A stretch of DNA of 64,000 nt, taken from contig JAYFOA010000036.1 of assembly GCA_034933145.1 (NCBI GenBank), positions 1 to 64,000 on the forward strand, given 5' to 3'. Below the pieces are notes generated by a model. The model saw only the letters and a program-made list of their open reading frames with translations, did not search any database and was not told where the DNA came from. Source of the stretch: UBA4644 sp034933145 (GTDB lineage: Bacteria > Bacillota > Clostridia > Oscillospirales > Butyricicoccaceae). A program made the position numbers and the translations under genes. Shown piece by piece: positions 1-7,376 of this stretch. Within the stretch, counting starts at the first letter, position 1. Each line of letters begins with the position of its first letter.

Positions 1-451
1 GGATCGAACACCCTTTTTCGTGCAGGCTTTTAATGCCCGCAGCCTGTTCCGCAGGCGGCAACATATGGATTCCCGATAGCCTTTTTGTTTTAATGATCCC
101 TTTTGCCATTTCAGCTGCTTCCTGATCGGTAATCCGCAAATTCGGCTCAAGATCAAGAAACCGGTCTTCCGTCTGCGTCTCTACAAAGGCTCTTAGCTGC
201 TCCAGGGGCAGATACTCCAATAACCGGTCTCTATCCACCGGCGGCACATCAGTTCCCAGACCACGGTAACTGCTCCAGCGGTATTTTCCCGGTTCCCTGC
301 AAATATTTGCCTTGACCGGGTTTTGATAAATATACCGCAGGACGGCCAGAAAATGAGCATCATTTTTGATCGGTTCGCTTTTAAACCGATCCTGAAACAA
401 ATTCACATGATAAATCCCGCTCCCGCTTTTTTCCCTTGCAGTTCTTGGCAT
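1..451 (-). pseudogene. REP-associated Y1 transposase (RAYT) remnant, internally deleted, runs off the window
   Basis: Reading leftwards from an ATG at 451, the frame is open to base 1 (150 codons seen) and matches IS200-like/REP-associated transposases (Y1_Tnp). The first 16 residues (MPRTAREKSGSGIYHV) are the usual start of this family, and residues 17 onwards (NLFQDRFKSEPI, YIYQNPVKA, YRWSSY) are its C-terminal half. The roughly 80-100 residues normally between them, which hold the HUH metal-binding motif and most of the catalytic domain, are missing without breaking the frame. The protein therefore cannot be an active transposase. It may be a non-autonomous derivative mobilised in trans by a full-length copy elsewhere. 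The same reading frame continues upstream, without a stop, from the zinc-ribbon gene. Family assignment is by recognised motifs; inactivity is inferred from the deletion. Confidence 0.8.
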
Positions 452-1170
452 AAGTACACCCCCGACGCTCCCATCATAGCATCGGGGGTGCTTCCTTGTC
501 AAGACAGATGAACCGTCCCTATGTCTCCTTAGTACTCCCAATATGCCTGCCCCATACCCATACATCTTTCGATAAATGAACCAATATGGTGCAACGAAGA
601 AAGCACACCAATTCCAGGATGCTTTCTCGCCTTGGCCTTTAAACTTGTTAAACTTTCGCAAATAGTATTCTGTTTTTGTTCCAATCAACCGATCTATATC
701 ATTTGTAGAGGATGACGGGTTGTCTGAAGAGGTCTGATTATATTCATTTCCCGAATTCTGTGTATTCCCACCGTAATTATTATTCTGCTGCAGATCGTTA
801 GTTGACGCAGCATACAACGATGTAATGGTTTGTGAATATGTTCCGGGCGCAGTTGGCTGTGCATTGACTGGGCTACCGCAATGCCCGCAAAAAGCATCAC
901 CACTTTGGATCGGTGCTCCGCACCGGGTACAATAGACTGATGCTGTTGCTTGCGTAGAGGATAAATCATCATTTTGTATTTCAGTACTCGTTACTGGGCC
1001 GCAGTCAGAAGATTTCATCGTGCCAAGACAGCCAACCGTCGTGCAACCCTTGTTTTTAATCCAGCAATCTTTATGATGCGGCATGTCACAATAGCTGCAT
1101 ACAACAATATCACATCTTCGGTAAAAGCAGTTTTGCAGTATGGGCAAATCTTTCCAACGTACTTATTCAT
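452..1170 (-). pseudogene. Zinc-ribbon / DUF2628-like membrane protein gene, frameshifted and truncated
   Basis: The gene starts at ATG 1170 behind GGAGATG and encodes a RING-like cysteine cluster (ICPYCKTAFTED). Near 1105 one base appears to be missing. The homologous reading continues in the next frame with CSYCDMPHHKDCW, a zinc-ribbon pair (CTRCGAPI, CGHCGSPV), an Asn/Gln/Ser-rich linker, and the start of a DUF2628-like block (FNKFKGQGEKASWNW, FFVAPYWFIYRKMYGYG). At about 530 the gene is cut by the REP/RAYT element, so the membrane segments that should follow are absent. Proteins of this layout are common, poorly understood zinc-binding membrane proteins of gut Firmicutes. No stop separates this frame from the transposase frame, so positions 1084 to 1 form a chimeric open frame. 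Confidence 0.65.
457..490. repeat. REP-type palindrome at the 5' end of the RAYT remnant
   Basis: The arms at 457-469 and 478-490 (CACCCCCGACGCT against AGCATCGGGGGTG) pair over 12 of 13 positions around an 8-base loop. A second, weaker inverted pair (GACA...TGTC, 503-526) carries the GGGACGGTTC core often seen beside RAYT genes. These palindromes are the usual recognition structures of this transposase family and mark the right edge of the inserted element, near 530. Confidence 0.65.
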
Positions 1171-1349
1171 TTGTATCATCTCCGCTCATCAGTTTAGTGG
1201 GCATCCACTGTTATCATCTGTGATAGCTATGCAGCAGAATCGCTATCTCCCTTTTAAGGTTCTGCCTTACCTGCGTCACTTTCTCTTTTTCTTGGTGTAT
1301 TAGTCTAATCAAATAGTTTATTGCTTTTAGAATAGAGTCCGATCGTCCC

Positions 1350-1464
1350 CAAAAATAAACCCGCCCTGTCATGTGGCAGGGTGGGCCTTGATTCTCACAC
1401 ACTGCCGGGATCAAAAAGACACGGCGGAACAGCGAGGATAACAGATGTTTTGTCATAATAAGTC
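1350..1464 (-). ncRNA. Candidate small RNA, copy A (family shared with 6475-6586)
   Basis: On the minus strand a promoter at 1471-1499 predicts a start near 1464. About 115 nt later there is a GC hairpin (CCCACCCTG / CAGGGCGGG) followed by TTTATTTTT, a rho-independent terminator. The body carries conserved blocks (GTTCCGCCGT, CCGGCAGTGTG, GAG, AAGGCCC) that recur in the same order at 6475-6586. The short frame over it is not similar to known proteins and does not keep the same reading in both copies, which favours RNA over peptide. I do not recognise the family. Confidence 0.55.
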
Positions 1465-1470
1465 ATCTGA

Positions 1471-1499
1471 ATTATAACACTATCCAGCGCGGCTGGCAA
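1471..1499 (-). promoter_or_regulatory. Sigma-A promoter of small RNA copy A
   Basis: On the minus strand, TTGCCA (1494-1499) and TATAAT (1471-1476) are separated by 17 bases. Five of six -35 bases and all -10 bases match consensus. Confidence 0.65.
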
Positions 1500-1762
1500 G
1501 AGTAAAAAACGACCGCGCCACACCTCCCTGCCATCCTATTTGCACAGAGCCTCATAACGCTTCGGATTAATAATGAAGGAATAAAATCCGGGATGGTTCT
1601 TTGCTTATTATATATCCAGTAATGTCTTGATGTCGGCTGTGACTACCTGTAATTTCGATTATCGCGCAGATAAATCATTTGGATGAGGCGTATCGAGATT
1701 GACCGCCATAGTGGATTACCAAACGCCGTCCAATCGAAGCTCCCCGCTTTTGGCCTTAACCG
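1500..1762. other. Intergenic, no gene seen
   Basis: No frame here has both a ribosome-binding site and recognisable protein content. Small ATG frames entering from 1683 run antisense over the lipoprotein gene and are shadows. Confidence 0.4.
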
Positions 1763-2788
1763 TCAGTCCGCCATACACAAACCCTCGAGGGCTTGCCCGG
1801 AAAAGCAGCCGTTTTCCGTCTCCACATCTCCGAAATCACCGCCGAGATGTATCCAAACCACTGAGCCCCCTTCCGTCTCGGCTAGTACCCAGCTTTCATT
1901 GTCCGTGGCGGTCAGGGTAAGCACCGTTCCCAACGGCAGAACACTTTTTCCCGACGAGGCGTCCATATCCGCGTATGCGACGACAGGCGCAATCGTCGTG
2001 ACCGGCATAACATAGGCAGGTACGCAATAGTAAAGTGTCTGCGGAACAACGTTAAACTCCCCCGGACTTTCCGGAACGGTCCAGCTTGCGGACGCAAACC
2101 ATGTCTGCAATACCGAAAGTCGGATGGTTGAAGTCACTGTCCCGTCGCCGTTAAAGGTAATAAGCCAGGCATTTGGTAGCGTACTGGCGGTCAAGTCGCT
2201 TACCCTGCCAATATACTTTACATTGTTTCCGTCATATCTGAAAAAGCTGGTTGTGTAGTCGTCACTGGGGCCGTAGTCCATAATTGCGATTTCAAGCAGC
2301 CCGTCGGATGTGTCGATGTCGGTTATGCAGTAGCAATCGTTGGCCGGAAAGCTGCTGTTGAAGCCCTGATCGTATGCGGCGGTGATGTAATCAACGCCGT
2401 TGACGGATAGGATCTGTTCCAATCCATTGTTATCCACATCAGTGGCATAGTACACCTCCTCCGCGCTTCCGTTGCCGTCAAGATCGACGGACACCGTGCT
2501 ACCGGTTTCTACGGCAATTGGATATTCCCTATCCCCCGTCGCCGTTTTGGCTGAGGTGCTCGTCGGTTCGGAAGCCGGTGTTGCCGTTATCTCCGGCTTT
2601 GCGATATCCGTCGTCGAGTCCGTTTCGTCTGGCTGCATCGTCTCCCCATTGTCAGCGCTTACAGACGCTTTTGCTTCATCGGATTTATCCGCGGCACCGG
2701 ACAGAGAAGCGCAGCCCCCGAGCAGGACAACCGCCAATATGGCGCAGGACAGGGCAAGTGCCAGCGCCGATTTTAAAGTATATTTCAT
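1763..2788 (-). CDS. Secreted lipoprotein with SH3-like C-terminus
   Basis: 341 residues. The N-terminus is a lipoprotein signal (hydrophobic stretch LALALSCAILAVVLLGGC, lipobox Cys about residue 26), so the protein should be anchored outside the membrane. An acidic Ser/Thr-rich linker spans residues 30-90. A middle part has a calcium-type loop (DLDGNGSAEE) and Asp-rich turns like FG-GAP/VCBS beta-propeller repeats. Residues about 265-325 (MPVTTIAPVVAYADMD, GTVLTLTATDNESWVLAE, VWIHLGG) look like a bacterial SH3-like domain. The start at 2788 lies behind a GGAG-type site. It has no operon partner. The function is unknown; a cell-envelope sensor or binding role is only inference. Confidence 0.75.
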   Translation of the reverse strand: MKYTLKSALALALSCAILAVVLLGGCASLSGAADKSDEAKASVSADNGETMQPDETDSTTDIAKPEITATPASEPTSTSAKTATGDREYPIAVETGSTVSVDLDGNGSAEEVYYATDVDNNGLEQILSVNGVDYITAAYDQGFNSSFPANDCYCITDIDTSDGLLEIAIMDYGPSDDYTTSFFRYDGNNVKYIGRVSDLTASTLPNAWLITFNGDGTVTSTIRLSVLQTWFASASWTVPESPGEFNVVPQTLYYCVPAYVMPVTTIAPVVAYADMDASSGKSVLPLGTVLTLTATDNESWVLAETEGGSVVWIHLGGDFGDVETENGCFSGQALEGLCMAD

Positions 2789-2890
2789 ATTCTCCCTCCG
2801 TATTGGATGCTACGGTAAAAATCCTCAATGCCCTTCCATTATCAATATATGCGATCCTGACTTTTAGTTTATGCTCTTGGCCTGTACTTG

Positions 2891-3000
2891 TCGATGTGAA
2901 TATGCATACTGCCCATATCCACCAAGCGGCAAATGTTTTTCTGCCATACTGCCATGTCGGTTTTGCGATACACTGAATCCAGGGTTCCTTCACAACGGAT
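2891..3000 (-). pseudogene. Fossil fragment of a B12-binding radical SAM gene
   Basis: The minus strand here encodes, in one frame, a 37-residue stretch (TLDSVYRKTDMAVWQKNI then CRLVDMGSMHIHID) that matches the intact radical SAM protein at 7377-9149 (ETLEAVRRKTD, NIRRLVKMGNMHIHID) at 24 of 37 positions by my alignment. Nothing before or after it continues the homology, so it is a relic of a second copy of that gene or of a close paralogue. Confidence 0.7.
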
Positions 3001-3121
3001 CTTTACAGCGGCGGTGTCCGCGCCGGGTTTTTACCGGCTTCCCTTTTCATCCAACAGTATTTGCCAACTATGGCAAAACCCCGTACAGGCCACCGAAAGC
3101 AAACATTAAGTTATTTATATG

Positions 3122-3157
3122 AAAAAACGGCTGCGAAGGTTCTTTTCTTCACAGCCG
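3122..3157 (-). terminator. Rho-independent terminator, downstream of the flavodoxin gene
   Basis: The minus strand reads CGGCTGTGAAG, loop, CTTCGCAGCCG, then TTTTTT. It lies about 120 bases past the flavodoxin stop and is the first terminator in that direction. Confidence 0.7.
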
Positions 3158-3278
3158 GTATTTCTGCAGAACATGCCATACCGGTCCCGCCGATACGGCA
3201 GTCCGTTCATTATAGGTCTTCTGGCTCATACTTCGAAATCTTTCAGCCCCACATCCGATGCTCCGCCTTTCCGGGCGG

Positions 3279-3719
3279 TTATTCCTTCATCTTCCCGGGC
3301 GGGGTATTCGTGCGCACGTCGCGGTAAGAAACCAGCGTGCAGCCTTTCTGCGCGATCAGGTCTTTGGTTCCCTGCGCGCTCTTTTGCGAATCTCCGCCAG
3401 CGGAGCAAAGATAGACCTCCACTTCTTTCCCCGGCGGGAGCAGCGATAAGATGGCGTTGAAGGCCGGGGCCGGATAGCCCGCCCACACGGGGCAGCCGAT
3501 GATGATCCGGTCGTATTCCCGTAGGTCGGGATCGATGGGGAGGATTGCCGGGACTTTTCTCTGCCTTGCCTGAAGGACGCCGGGAACGAAGGCGGCCAGA
3601 AAGCCGCGGTTATGGGCCTCTTTTACCCGGCAGACAGGCGCGTTTTGCTCCGCGGCCAGGCGCTCCGCCTCTTTTTTTGTTGATCCGCCGAAGGTGTAGT
3701 AGAGAATGACGGTTTTCAT
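3279..3719 (-). CDS. Flavodoxin-family protein
   Basis: 146 residues, the usual size of a short-chain flavodoxin. The N-terminus (MKTVILYYTFGGSTKKEAERLA) is the first beta strand and FMN phosphate-binding loop. IIIGCPVWAGYPAPAFNAIL is the isoalloxazine loop region, and CSAGGD follows the next strand. It is probably a cytoplasmic FMN electron carrier or a small flavoprotein of the iron-limited anaerobe type. The start at 3719 is preferred over an in-frame upstream ATG because it has a GGAAG site 9 bases upstream (AAAGGAAGTGCGCCT). The next gene upstream ends 56 bases away in the same direction, so they may be cotranscribed. The redox partner is unknown. Confidence 0.8.
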   Translation of the reverse strand: MKTVILYYTFGGSTKKEAERLAAEQNAPVCRVKEAHNRGFLAAFVPGVLQARQRKVPAILPIDPDLREYDRIIIGCPVWAGYPAPAFNAILSLLPPGKEVEVYLCSAGGDSQKSAQGTKDLIAQKGCTLVSYRDVRTNTPPGKMKE

Positions 3720-3774
3720 AGGCGCACTTCCTTTGTGGGGGTAGGATGGGGGGATTATAAACATAATGGGAAGG

Positions 3775-4371
3775 TTATTCAGGTTGCAGGGCATTTATAA
3801 CCTCTTGCAGCTCAAGCATTGCACAAGCTATCTCGGCCCTAGTGGCAGGAGTGCCATTCATGGGAAAAACAAATAATCTGCAATCGCTAAATAAATGACT
3901 GAACTGATTATTAAATCCATACTGAGACTGTTCATATATACGAAAATGCAAATCCAGTATTTTATCAAACGCCCGTTTAAAAACAAAAAGGACTACATGA
4001 GGTCTAAGGAGTTCAATTTGTCCGATGAGTTTTTTGGCACCATACCTATATTCCACGGCAGTAGGCTGGTTACCAAATTGACGCGGTTTTTTTACAACAT
4101 CGGTAATACCATACCCGTGCTGAACCAAAAAGTCATCTTCACCTATATCATTCCATATTTCCGTATTTGCTTCAAATAATTCATATTCACGAAGTCTATT
4201 CCAAAAGCCATGTCCCATTGATCCTTGAAAATAGTGCCCAACTTCAACGCTGAAAGGAGAAGGAACTTTCCCCACAATAAGAATTTTAGGACTTTCAGGC
4301 GGAAAAATATCCTCTAAAGTTGCAAAAGGACGGCCATCTTCGTCTGACATTATGATTTTATGATTTGGCAT
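3775..4371 (-). CDS. Uracil-DNA glycosylase superfamily protein (Mug-like)
   Basis: 198 residues. The block ILIVGKVPSPFSVEVGHYFQ followed by GHGFWNRL matches motif 1 and the adjacent pocket of mismatch-specific (TDG/Mug) uracil-DNA glycosylases, where the loop binds the base and water. GITDVVKKP resembles the conserved GxTxLV turn. FVFPMNGTPATR sits where the family has its DNA-inserting C-terminal motif. It probably excises uracil or mispaired thymine, giving an abasic site for base-excision repair. The usual first-motif residues GxNPG are replaced by GKVPSP, so it is a divergent member and its substrate is not certain. Base composition is AT-rich compared with the core genes, which suggests acquisition. 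The start has a GGGGAG site. Confidence 0.7.
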   Translation of the reverse strand: MPNHKIIMSDEDGRPFATLEDIFPPESPKILIVGKVPSPFSVEVGHYFQGSMGHGFWNRLREYELFEANTEIWNDIGEDDFLVQHGYGITDVVKKPRQFGNQPTAVEYRYGAKKLIGQIELLRPHVVLFVFKRAFDKILDLHFRIYEQSQYGFNNQFSHLFSDCRLFVFPMNGTPATRAEIACAMLELQEVINALQPE

Positions 4372-4629
4372 ATAAGCTCCCCGTCATTACGGAATATTGC
4401 TGTACGTTTCATACGCCTGCCCGCGCAAGCCTCCACGTTTGCTCCGCCGCTTTATTTGCAGCATTGGAGGCGCGACAGAGAATGGTGACTTTCACAGGGG
4501 CACTTCCTTTTTATAGAAGGAGGGGAAAAAGTTCATTTCTAGGGTCCAAAGAAAAAGGCGACTACCGTACACACACCCGCTATGACTGCCACTGCTCTTT
4601 TTACAATACGCTCCACGGGGTAATTCCTG
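4372..4629. other. Intergenic, nothing convincing
   Basis: 258 bases between two minus-strand genes. No terminator with a T-run, RNA or conserved protein frame was seen. Confidence 0.35.
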
Positions 4630-6432
4630 TTAATTTGTTTTAATTTTTAAATTCCCAAATATACAGATCGGGAAAGCTAAAAAACTTTCTTGTACTGATC
4701 TTTCCATTTCATTGAAACAATTCTGCGCATTCACAGGATCATCAAGTAAGAGATATGCAGCGCAGCGGATATTACAAGGCAATTCGGAAGCTTTCAACGC
4801 AACGATACTCACTAATTCATCTGGCGTGAAGCTTCTTCTACGCTTTGCAATCTGCATTTTGTTGAGCAGTATTATGTCAGGCTCTATATTGCTTTTATCA
4901 ACTGCAATCCAATCACATACTCTGTCTGCTAAGTTAAGTAGCGCTTCATCCTTCTTTTGCTGCTCATCATATGCTTTAAGCATTTCCAACATTAATAGTA
5001 CAACCTGTTGAATGAAATAATCTTTTCTCTCAACGGATGTTAGTGAAATAAAAAGCTTGTCATAGTCCATGTTTGAAGAATGAATAAATGCATCTTTATC
5101 AAGCAGCAAATAATGCGATGCCCTTATAGGATATTCTTGTTTCTCATCAGTGCTTTCAAATAGAGCTACTGGATGCTCATTAAAAAAAGTATCAAGAATA
5201 TAATCACCATTAGGTTGGCGACTTGCCCAAATAAGTATTTTTAAGTTAGCAATCATTAATGGCCAATAAAAATTTGGAAAATCAACATTAGAAAAACGAA
5301 TTCTTCTGTTGTATAAAACCGCGCTGACTAAATTTCTCAAATTAGTTTCGTCTTTATCAGAAAGATGGTCGCATTGTAATTCTTCTATAACGCCAAGAAT
5401 ATCAAGCGTCTTCTTTACTTCCTTGTAGTAAACGAGACTATCCTCATACTTTCCCGGATTATCAACGGATAGTCCTGATAAAGGACAATTTATCCCGTTC
5501 AGAGTAAATTGTTTCTTCTTAATCACATCTATAAAAAAGGATGCATCTCGTATAAAATCAGTCAACGTTCCCTTCGGCTTAAGCGAAATGGTTGATTTTT
5601 TTTCATGACAATTAAAGCAAAAGGTTATTCCCTTTCCAATATTAATCGTAGGTTGACCTTTTTCATATATTACTGAGTAAAAGGGGTAATACTCATAGCC
5701 ATCGACTGAGACTGATGCGTCGACAGTCCTACTGACAATAGCATTTGAAATTTTGTCAACAGGTATCTCAATATCAAGTCCCTGAGGTTTGGCATACAAG
5801 TAAAAATCATGAGTTGTGATAAAACTTTCAATATTTTCATATTTTATATTAATACCACTCCCACACAAAGAAAGGTACTCAATAGCAGTTCCTTTCTTCT
5901 GTAGTCCCTCTAATGTCAATATATCTTTTCCGATTAAGCTCATTTGTTTTGGTTTATTTTGGACAAATGAATTGAAAATAGTAAATATTTCGGCTTGGTC
6001 GTTTTCAGGAAAAGTACTTAGTTTAATAGTATAGCTAGTTTGCTTTCCTGCTTCCTTTAAAAGCCTTCCTAAATCAAAAGTTAAGAAACTGGCAAAATAT
6101 ATATGATGCCAGTTTTTTAAAAGGTCAACACTGACAAGAAAAAATATACAACCTCCGTCATTGTAATAATTACGCAAATCGGTTATGCTGCAAGAAAATG
6201 TAGCAGTACTTGAAACAATCTGTTGAGTTGTACCTTTGATTTGTATGGGAACTCTTCCAAGAAGGTCGCTACTTCTTTGCATCACATCTCGATAAACAAA
6301 TATTGTTCCATCCCATGAAGGTGTTTTGTCATTACTATTAATGTACGAATCAAGGTACTGGCAATGAAGCAGTGCACTCTTTAAAGCACTGGTTGCTGTC
6401 TCTTCGATTCTTTTGGTATTTGTTCCGGCCAC
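4630..6432 (-). CDS. DUF4365 domain protein, possible nuclease-type defence protein
   Basis: 600 residues, AT-rich. Residues about 1-150 match the DUF4365 domain: an acidic residue in TPSWDGTIFVYRD is followed by VPIQIKGTTQQ, an arrangement like the D...(Q/E)xK core of PD-(D/E)xK nucleases, on which the family is thought to be built. The remaining 450 residues (repeating aromatic/acidic blocks, with a FCFNCHEKKSTI segment) are not recognised. No helicase, ATPase or methyltransferase gene is next to it, so if it is a defence protein it acts alone or with distant partners. The start at 6432 has a GGAGG site (AAAGGAGGTACAACGTGGCC; GTG or downstream ATG possible). Its terminator is not obvious. 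Nuclease function is inference. Confidence 0.65.
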   Translation of the reverse strand: MAGTNTKRIEETATSALKSALLHCQYLDSYINSNDKTPSWDGTIFVYRDVMQRSSDLLGRVPIQIKGTTQQIVSSTATFSCSITDLRNYYNDGGCIFFLVSVDLLKNWHHIYFASFLTFDLGRLLKEAGKQTSYTIKLSTFPENDQAEIFTIFNSFVQNKPKQMSLIGKDILTLEGLQKKGTAIEYLSLCGSGINIKYENIESFITTHDFYLYAKPQGLDIEIPVDKISNAIVSRTVDASVSVDGYEYYPFYSVIYEKGQPTINIGKGITFCFNCHEKKSTISLKPKGTLTDFIRDASFFIDVIKKKQFTLNGINCPLSGLSVDNPGKYEDSLVYYKEVKKTLDILGVIEELQCDHLSDKDETNLRNLVSAVLYNRRIRFSNVDFPNFYWPLMIANLKILIWASRQPNGDYILDTFFNEHPVALFESTDEKQEYPIRASHYLLLDKDAFIHSSNMDYDKLFISLTSVERKDYFIQQVVLLMLEMLKAYDEQQKKDEALLNLADRVCDWIAVDKSNIEPDIILLNKMQIAKRRRSFTPDELVSIVALKASELPCNIRCAAYLLLDDPVNAQNCFNEMERSVQESFLAFPICIFGNLKIKTN

Positions 6433-6474
6433 GTTGTACCTCCTTTATTTTAGATTTTTCAAGATTCATTTCAC

Positions 6475-6586
6475 ATAAAAAGGCCCGCGCTGCCGTGTGG
6501 CAGGGCGGGCCTTAAATCTCGCATACTGCCGGAATCTGAATCGATACGGCGGAACTGCGTAGTTTCTTGGGCGATTTTCTGTAAGT
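6475..6586 (-). ncRNA. Candidate small RNA, copy B (family shared with 1350-1464)
   Basis: The unit mirrors copy A: a minus-strand promoter at 6593-6621, a body with GTTCCGCCGTATCGAT, CCGGCAGTATGCGAG and AAGGCCC, and an end hairpin (GGCCCGCCCTGCC / GGCAGCGCGGGCC) with TTTTT. The body can also fold around GCCG/CGGC. Blocks are shared in order and spacing with copy A, although the promoter spacers and 5' ends differ. The two copies lie 5 kb apart. Confidence 0.55.
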
Positions 6587-6592
6587 AAACAC

Positions 6593-6621
6593 ATTATAGC
6601 ACCGGCGCTTTCCTACGACAA
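6593..6621 (-). promoter_or_regulatory. Sigma-A promoter of small RNA copy B
   Basis: On the minus strand, TTGTCG (6616-6621) and TATAAT (6593-6598) lie 17 bases apart. The -10 is consensus and the -35 matches four of six bases. Confidence 0.6.
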
Positions 6622-6977
6622 GACCCGACAGGAAATAATCGGAAATACCGCCGTAGAAAGCCTTCTTCCACGGCGGTATTCAGGTTATCGAAAAACGCTG
6701 CTTTTTAACAAGCGTGGAAGTCGAACGTCTGTTGTGGAACGGACATTTGTCGGAGATGGGTATAGATATATGAAACAGCCCTGTCCTCGTAAAAAACCAC
6801 TGCATTACCTTCCGCCCGTAAGGAGCGGCCACCGCGCATATGATACCCGCTGACAAGCGCGGAGGGGTCCGGGGACGCATTGCGCAACGTTCCCGGCGCT
6901 TTTACCTACTTTTCACGCTGAAGAGTACGCGCCGTGCGGCCGCGCAGGCGGTGAACCGTGTTTATTAAGCAGTCCTT
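6622..6977. other. Gene-free stretch with a 9-bp hairpin
   Basis: There is a perfect inverted repeat TACCGCCGT (6646-6654) / ACGGCGGTA (6670-6678) with a 15-base loop and no T-run. The two overlapping minus frames at 6680-6887 have no ribosome-binding site or recognisable content. Nothing else is seen. Confidence 0.4.
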
Positions 6978-7268
6978 TTATCTGAATTCACGCACAACTT
7001 CAATGATTTCAGCATCTGTATTGTCCTCAATAAATGTTAATATCGAATCGATCATACTGTCCGCATGCGATACAGTACCGGTGACACAAGCCAGTCCAAG
7101 CACAATGGTCTGGTGTATATCCTGCGCATCTACTTCAGCCACTGAAACATTGAACTTGTTTTTCGTTTTATCAATTAAGCTTTTTACTACCATGCGCTTC
7201 TCTTTTAAAGACTTAACCCAAGGCGCATAAATCTTAATGGTCGCTGCTTCAATGATCATTTTATCCAT
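6978..7268 (-). CDS. DUF503 family protein (YlxP-like)
   Basis: 96 residues, full family length. The pattern MIIEAATIKIYAPWVKSLKEKR, then VVKSLIDKTKNKFNVSVAEVD, then the H-x-T-I-V-L-G-L-A-C-V strand is that of DUF503/YlxP. These are small cytoplasmic ferredoxin-fold proteins, often encoded in the nusA-infB-rbfA operon and linked to ribosome maturation. Here it stands alone, away from that operon, so it is probably a second or relocated copy. The start at 7268 has GAAAGGC upstream; a second ATG three codons in is possible. Confidence 0.8.
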   Translation of the reverse strand: MDKMIIEAATIKIYAPWVKSLKEKRMVVKSLIDKTKNKFNVSVAEVDAQDIHQTIVLGLACVTGTVSHADSMIDSILTFIEDNTDAEIIEVVREFR

Positions 7269-7376
7269 GCCTTTCGTCCCGATCGCCTCATTGACGTTTT
7301 ATAAGCCTTTTTCGTGAAGCCATAGAATAGCGTTCGCTATTTCTGAATGTTTTATCAAAAATAATCACAGCATTTC

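Noticed and set aside
6646..6678. 9-bp inverted repeat as a terminator
   Set aside because: It has no T-run on either strand and its 15-base loop is large; kept only as a note.
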